Part shown: piece after piece, positions 23,692 to 27,510 of the stretch
Layout: each line of letters opens with the position of its first letter
Numbering within the stretch: position 1 is the first letter of the stretch
NCBI GenBank assembly: GCA_934678955.1
Contig: CAKUSI010000019.1
Location: 1-27,510 of the forward strand
Length of the DNA stretch: 27,510 bases
Direction: 5' to 3'
Origin: an uncultured Austwickia sp.
Lineage (GTDB): Bacteria > Actinomycetota > Actinomycetes > Actinomycetales > Dermatophilaceae
Position numbers and translations under genes: made by a program
The notes under the pieces: model-generated
What the model saw: only the letters and a program-made list of their open reading frames with translations
Told to the model about the DNA's origin: nothing
Databases searched by the model: none

Positions 23692-23710
23692 CCGGGGTCA
23701 CTGACCCCGG
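23692..23710 (+). terminator. Strong hairpin after the SRPBCC gene
   Basis: CCGGGGTC (23692-23699) and GACCCCGG (23703-23710) form an 8-bp perfect stem with loop ACT, 39 bases after the SRPBCC stop. There is no T-tract. Its position suits a terminator for the plus-strand gene. Confidence 0.5.
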
Positions 23711-23765
23711 CCTTGACCCGATGTCTCGACCGCGACTCACCCTTCCCGGCGAGGACGCGGCTACA

Positions 23766-23803
23766 GAGGCTTCTCCGCCGAGAAGCCTCGGTCCACACCG
23801 AGG
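23766..23803. terminator. Two overlapping, mutually exclusive hairpins in a convergent gap
   Basis: GAGGCTTCTC (23766-23775) pairs with GAGAAGCCTC (23780-23789) across CGCC: a 10-bp perfect stem. The 3' arm overlaps CCTCGGT (23786-23792), which pairs with ACCGAGG (23797-23803) across CCAC. Only one can form at a time. The gap between 23653 and 23883 contains no gene and these hairpins are the only structure I see there besides the one at 23692. A bidirectional terminator is the simplest reading. Confidence 0.5.
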
Positions 23804-23882
23804 AAGCGAGTCCCCATCGACGACGGGCGGCCCGTGGCCCGTGACCCGTCGCTACCGGTCCGGCCGGGGGAGCGGTGCCCGA

Positions 23883-25363
23883 TCACGGGGTGTGACGCCG
23901 CACGGCGTCGCGGGCCCGACTCAGCATCGACTCATCGATGGGCGGCAGCTTCGACTCCAACCGCGCACGCCCCTCGCCGGCGTCGGTGAGCAGCCGTGCG
24001 GCCCGATCCATATCCCCGTCGACCGAGGCGAGCACGGCCCGACCCTCCAGGTTCCAGGTGAGGTACAGGGGGTTGCCGATCCGCTCGAAGGCCTGCGCGC
24101 CCTCGGCCAGATGCTCTCGGGCAGCGGGGACATCGCCCGTGGCCAACGCGAAATGCCCCAGGATCGTCGTGCACATCGCGATCGCCCACTGATCGGCATA
24201 CCGCCGGCCCATGGCCAGGGCGCTGCTCGCCAACTCCCTGGCCCGGGCGACATCGCCGAGGTGATACACGACGTACGAGGTTTGCGAATCGAGCTGGCCC
24301 ACCAGGTGGTCCTCGCCCCGCCGGGCGTAGAGCGCCCGGGATTCCTCGAACACCTCCAGCGCCCGCGGCAGATCTGCGCTGTGCGAAAGGCCGTCGCCGA
24401 GGACGCGCAGGGCGTTCGCCAGCCGGCTCGTATCCCCGAGCCGCCGGAAGATCTCCACCACGCGCTCCGCGAGGCGTACCTGCTCGCCATACCGGCCTGC
24501 GTGACTTTCCAGCCAGGCGCGCAACACGAGCGCGTCCGCCTCCCGGCCCTCCAGACCCGCGTCGGCTGCCAGCGCCTCGGCCTCGACGAGGATTGCGTTC
24601 CCCTCGCTGAACCGACCCAGGAAGATGAGCATGTGCGCGAAGGCGGTCATCGCGATCAGCCGCACCTCGTCGGTGTCCCCCGACTGCTCGGCCATGGACC
24701 GCGCGCGGTAGAAATCCTCGGCGGCCAGCTGATAGCGGTTGAAATTGCGCAGATGTGTTTCTCGCGCGATGAGCGCCCGGATCTGCTGCCCGACAGTCCC
24801 CGTCGTGGTGGCCAGCTCCACCACCGCATCGGCCAAGCGGGTGCTGGTGGCCGTGTCCCACAGCGCGTCCGCCAGCTGCAGCGCCCCCAGCCGAGCCGCG
24901 ACGCGCAGCTCCGGATCGAGGCCCTGCGCCGGCGTCGTCCCCGACGGCGAGGCGCGTCTTGCCGACGCCGCCCGGCCCGGAGATGGTGACCAGCTGCACG
25001 GCCGGGGTGTCGAGCAGGTGACGGATCCTCGCGCTCCGATTCGCGCCCGATCAGCGGCGTCAGGAACCGCGGTATCGTCGTCCGGGCCGAGAAGGGGCGA
25101 GCGGACGTGCCGCGGCGGGCCGAGGAGGAGTCGGCAGCACCTCCTCGCGCGGCGGCGACCAGCTCGCGTTCCCCGGCACCGTCCAGACCGAGGGCGGCCA
25201 CCAACCGGGCGACGGTCGACAGGCGGGGTGCGCGGCGCGGGTCCCGTTCGAGATCGCTCACCGCCCGCGTACTGATCCCCGCGCGCTCGGCGAGCTGCTC
25301 CTGGGTCATCGCCGCGCGGAGCCGGAGGCCGCGCAGCGTCTCGCCGAACGATCTATCGGTCAT
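23883..25363 (-). pseudogene. Decayed XRE-HTH / NB-ARC ATPase / TPR regulator
   Basis: Three pieces of one family architecture lie in order but in different frames. From ATG 25363 an XRE helix-turn-helix (LRLRAAMTQEQLAERAGIST) runs to PRFLTPLIGRESE. A shift near 25030 leads to a P-loop piece, IRHLLDTPAVQLVTISGPGG and then VGKTRLAV. Near 24940 the sequence passes, again out of frame, to GLDPELRVAARLGALQLAD and a run of TPR-like helices to the stop at 23883. Intact relatives keep about 250-300 residues of NB-ARC between P-loop and TPR, and almost all of that is absent here. So this is a deletion derivative with at least two frame breaks rather than a single sequencing error. The TPR part alone (from 24836, about 317 residues) is open and could be translated. 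Such regulators control accessory or secondary-metabolite genes. Confidence 0.75.
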
Positions 25364-25372
25364 CGGGCCCCG

Positions 25373-25393
25373 CAACGGTGGGTCAACGGTGGG
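25373..25393 (+). repeat. Direct repeat at the edge of the transposase remnant
   Basis: CAACGGTGGG occurs at 25373-25382 and again at 25384-25393, separated by one T. It lies between the start of the decayed regulator and the transposase remnant, so it may be a scar of an insertion, though it is short. Confidence 0.5.
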
Positions 25394-25437
25394 CTCTCGG
25401 CATGGCGACGGGTGGCGCGGCGACTCAACGGCGAAGA

Positions 25438-25684
25438 GCCGACAAAGGATACATCGGCGCCGGCATTCACACCCCGACCCGAAAACCTACCCACCGGGAC
25501 CTCACCGAAACCGAGAAGACAGCCAACACCGTCATCCACAGACTCCGCTGGATCGTCGAACGAGGCGTCGCACATCTCAAGAACTGGAAGATCCTCGCCC
25601 ACGACTACCGGCCGACCACTCGACACTTTCACCGACACCATCAGCGCAGTCATCGGACTGCACTTTCACCTACAGAGGGGCTGA
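25438..25684 (+). mobile_element. C-terminal remnant of an IS5-group DDE transposase
   Basis: ADKGYIGAGIHTPTRKPTH followed by TVIHRLRWIVERGVAHLKNW and KILAHDY matches the C-terminal catalytic part of actinobacterial IS5-group (HARBI1-like) transposases, including the Glu in the VER segment. The match then jumps frame near 25613 to RPLDTFTDTISAVIGLHFHL, ending at a TGA at 25682-25684. The N-terminal two thirds are missing and no terminal inverted repeat was seen. It is an inactive fragment lying head-to-head with the decayed regulator. Confidence 0.75.
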
Positions 25685-25694
25685 ACAGGCCTCG

Positions 25695-25874
25695 TTACTT
25701 ACTCTTAGGCCTCGACGCAGATATTCCTACAATCACTCCAATAAGGAACAGTGTTACTCCTATCATAAGTGCCGAGCGCGAGTTCGGCCCCAAGAACAAA
25801 CCTATCGAAACCCCCAACCCAATGAGGATCGAAGCCCGATACTGCGTACGCGACACTCGCCCTCTCCCCCTCAC
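25695..25874 (-). CDS. Small two-TM membrane protein ORF, possibly unannotated
   Basis: GTG 25874 opens a 59-residue frame ending TAA 25695. After a basic start (VRGRGRVSRTQYR) it has two hydrophobic segments, ASILIGLGVSIGLFLG and ALMIGVTLFLIGVIVGI, separated by PNSRS, and a basic end (SRPKSK). This is the pattern of a small inner-membrane protein with both ends inside. The GTG overlaps the stop of a 12-codon ORF (GTGA). The frame is also open further upstream without an obvious start. GC here is about 48% (25681-25800), well below the rest. It lies just downstream of an Rhs C-terminal remnant on the same strand, where immunity genes of polymorphic toxins usually sit; that function is only an inference. 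Confidence 0.35.
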   Translation of the reverse strand: MRGRGRVSRTQYRASILIGLGVSIGLFLGPNSRSALMIGVTLFLIGVIVGISASRPKSK

Positions 25875-25918
25875 GCTCCAGTCTGCACAACGTGCAATTG
25901 GGTCCTCATTGCGGAAGA

Positions 25919-26230
25919 TCAGCCCAGCCCATCTCTCTGGGATTGTTCTGCACCCAGCGGCATACGTCCGCGGCTAGGCCCAACATCGGCCGTTATAAGA
26001 ACTCCAAACGTATTGTGCGTCACGAATTGCTTCGTCGTTTGTTGTGCCACGTGCCTTCCGACGCTCCGAGCCAGACCAGCCCACGTGAACGAAGTCGCAG
26101 CCCCGGCCAGAAAGCCAACCACCCCGCACGCGTCCTCGCCCGTGGGGTCGGCGTAATTGCAGGGGTTGGCTGCGGCGTAGAGGTAGGGGTTGGTTTCTTG
26201 GTCGGAGGGGTCGGGCAGCAGGGCCTGGTG
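25919..26230 (-). pseudogene. Rhs/YD-repeat protein C-terminal remnant
   Basis: LLPDPSDQETNPYLYAAANP followed by CNYADPTGED, encoded from about 26221, is the conserved end of the Rhs core, after which the variable toxin tail normally starts. The preceding RYYDP-type core sequence is absent; upstream residues do not fit the family, so the gene is cut just before this motif. The tail ACGVVGFLAGAATSFTWAGL and on is short, and family-like sequence becomes ambiguous between frames near 25980. Rhs proteins deliver toxins between neighbouring cells. This fragment cannot do so. Confidence 0.65.
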
Positions 26231-26454
26231 GAGTTCCGATGAAGGCATCCGCCGCGCCTTCCCCCATCGGTCCGGCAACCACCGGCGTCCAGAGTGGCAC
26301 CGGCGCCGTATGCGCTCGCGCAAGTATCGGGGCGCAAGTCGGGTCAACCTCACGGGTATTCGCCAGCACTGCGTGACATGCGAGACACGTGGCCCGGCAC
26401 GCGGAACAACGGTCGTACAGCAGGAAACGCATGTGACGTCGCTACGCTTTCGGC

Positions 26455-27153
26455 GTGTCCACTGTTTCCCGCCCCAGGCAAACGTTCAGTATGTCGCCCC
26501 GCGACCGCAGACCCGGATACGGCTGGGGTCGCATTCTTGCCGCGCTCGCCCTCTTGGCGATTGGCTGCGTCCTCACCCTCAGCCTGGGGTTGGCCTTCGG
26601 GCTGAGCGCCACGGGCGAGGCAACGCGGAACGACGGCGTCACCGTGCGGACGGTGATTCAAGGCGCCGGGCCGATCGCGCTGTGGTCCCTGGTCGTCCTC
26701 GGGATCGGCGCATCGCTGTTCGGCATGAAGCCGGGCGACTTCTTCGCGTGGACGTCTCGCTTTCGGCTGGGCTTCTTCGGCCAGGCCCTGATCGTCGCCC
26801 TGATAGGGCTCGGCCTCTACTGGGGCGTCTTGCTGGCCGTTCAGGGTGCCGGATTCAGGGCCATCACGGGGGGCGTCATCCTCACCGTGCTGGTCGTCCT
26901 GCTGGTGCTCCCCCTGCAGGCCACCGCCGAGGAACTCCTCTTCCGGGGCTTCGGCCCGCAGATCATCCAAGGAAAGATCGGCTCCAGCGCGGCCACCTTC
27001 TGGCTCACTCACGTGGTCTTCGCGATGCTGTTTGCCTCGCCGCACGGAGGAAGTGGCGTCACCGCCTGGCTCATGTTCATCGTTTTCGGCCTGATCTTCA
27101 GCTACGTGACACCGGCGCTGCGGCCACGCAGGGCGTGGGTGGCCGATCGGTGA
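26455..27153 (+). CDS. CPBP-family intramembrane metalloprotease-like protein, C-terminus altered
   Basis: The 232-residue protein has about six hydrophobic segments and the CPBP (Abi/Rce1-like) motifs AEELLFRGF (Glu159, Glu160, Arg164) and FASPH (Phe193-His197). The last motif, usually HxxxN in a final helix, is missing: after FGLIFSYVT the sequence becomes PALRPRRAWVADR and stops. No other frame restores it, so the 3' end may have been replaced by recombination. GTG 26455 lacks a clear ribosome site; ATG 26491 is an alternative. Members process prenylated proteins or act in bacteriocin self-immunity. Loss of the third motif may impair activity. Confidence 0.8.
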   Translation: MSTVSRPRQTFSMSPRDRRPGYGWGRILAALALLAIGCVLTLSLGLAFGLSATGEATRNDGVTVRTVIQGAGPIALWSLVVLGIGASLFGMKPGDFFAWTSRFRLGFFGQALIVALIGLGLYWGVLLAVQGAGFRAITGGVILTVLVVLLVLPLQATAEELLFRGFGPQIIQGKIGSSAATFWLTHVVFAMLFASPHGGSGVTAWLMFIVFGLIFSYVTPALRPRRAWVADR

Positions 27154-27174
27154 TGCCGATATCGCCAGCACAGA

Positions 27175-27420
27175 TTAGGACAACAGATCCCAGAACTGCT
27201 TCCGAGCCGGCATCGCGTGGATCACGATCTCTTCACCACTCTCGAAGACCAGCACGACGGTCTCGAGCAGACGGGTATGGGTGTCGAAGCCGAGACGCAA
27301 TTGACGATGCGGCCAGTCGTCCTCGTCATCCAAAGGTTCGATCCACTGCGGCCAATCCGCTGCCTGGACAACATCATCATCACTGACTCCGTGTTTGCGA
27401 GCGCTCGGGTGAACCTTCAC
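27175..27420 (-). CDS. BrnT-like type II toxin
   Basis: The 81-residue protein reads KVHPSARKHGVSDDDVVQA, then RQLRLGFDTHTRLLETVVLV and IVIHAMPARKQFWDLL. The KHGVS start, central R..LGF strand and final H-AM-AR segment match BrnT-like ribonuclease toxins with a RelE-type fold. GTG 27420 overlaps the stop of an upstream ribbon-helix-helix gene (GTGA). In classical brnTA the toxin comes first, so antitoxin-first order is a difference. It converges on the CPBP gene with a 21-bp gap. Confidence 0.72.
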   Translation of the reverse strand: MKVHPSARKHGVSDDDVVQAADWPQWIEPLDDEDDWPHRQLRLGFDTHTRLLETVVLVFESGEEIVIHAMPARKQFWDLLS

Positions 27421-27510
27421 GCCGCAAACTGGGCAAGTGCTCGGCGGATCGCCTCAGAGCGGCTCACGTTTTCGCGAACCGCCACTGCGTCGAGCGCGGC
27501 GAGTTCATCA
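27417..27510 (-). CDS. Ribbon-helix-helix antitoxin, C-terminal end only
   Basis: The visible 30 residues, DELAALDAVAVRENVSRSEA followed by IRRALAQFAA and stop, are the two helices of a CopG/ribbon-helix-helix DNA-binding domain, with the SRSEAIRRAL turn. The start lies beyond the window. It overlaps the toxin start (GTGA), indicating a coupled toxin-antitoxin operon in which this protein would neutralise the toxin and repress the promoter. Confidence 0.7.
   Translation of the reverse strand, partial: DELAALDAVAVRENVSRSEAIRRALAQFAA

Noticed and set aside
23721..24989. Plus-strand frame of 422 codons across the decayed regulator
   Set aside because: The opposite strand has clear TPR-like helices; this strand has no recognisable domain and starts inside the hairpins.
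1..27510. CRISPR array, tRNA or rRNA genes
   Set aside because: No regularly spaced repeats and no tRNA- or rRNA-like sequence were seen on either strand.

Overview
The window is very GC-rich DNA with dense coding, GTG starts and many 1-4 base gene overlaps. Together with an F420-type nitroreductase-family protein, a PhnF-type GntR regulator and an alkylresorcinol-type type III PKS cluster, this points to an actinomycete. An Aer-type PAS protein and a chemoreceptor suggest a motile one. Genus cannot be read from the sequence.

Left part (13.2 kb down to 1.3 kb, minus strand): a nearly complete C-P lyase (phosphonate use) operon, phnD-C-E-F-G-H-I-J/K-L-M, ending in an inositol-monophosphatase-like/GNAT fusion gene. 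PhnDCE import phosphonates. PhnGHIJ with PhnK and PhnL, plus PhnM, convert them to 5-phosphoribosyl 1,2-cyclic phosphate. PhnF is the likely repressor. Special features are a double-length PhnE, a PhnJ continuous with the start of PhnK, and no phnN or phnP in view, so the phosphatase-like last gene may act on ribosyl phosphates. Beyond the operon lie a truncated TPP enzyme (1-774) and a frameshifted ASCH-domain gene.

Middle (13.4-20.8 kb): a divergent glucose-6-phosphate-dehydrogenase-like gene, a membrane-anchored alpha/beta hydrolase, then a cluster resembling the srsABC phenolic-lipid operon of Streptomyces griseus: type III PKS, ICMT-type methyltransferase and FAD hydroxylase on plus, with a UbiA-type prenyltransferase divergent on minus only 30 bp away. 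20.9-23.7 kb holds a Ddn-family protein, a split aerotaxis-like pair (PAS protein plus soluble chemoreceptor) and an SRPBCC protein.

Right part (23.7-27.5 kb) is accessory and decayed: hairpins, a broken HTH/NB-ARC/TPR regulator, a transposase remnant, a low-GC pocket with an Rhs C-terminal remnant and a small two-TM ORF, a CPBP protease lacking its last motif, and a BrnT-like toxin with the end of an RHH antitoxin.

At least five otherwise conserved genes (ASCH, IMPase-like, phnM, phnK, UbiA) are each interrupted by what looks like one small indel, four of them within 1-5.3 kb. In most cases a one-base correction restores a full family member and normal stop/start overlaps, so sequencing error is a serious possibility.
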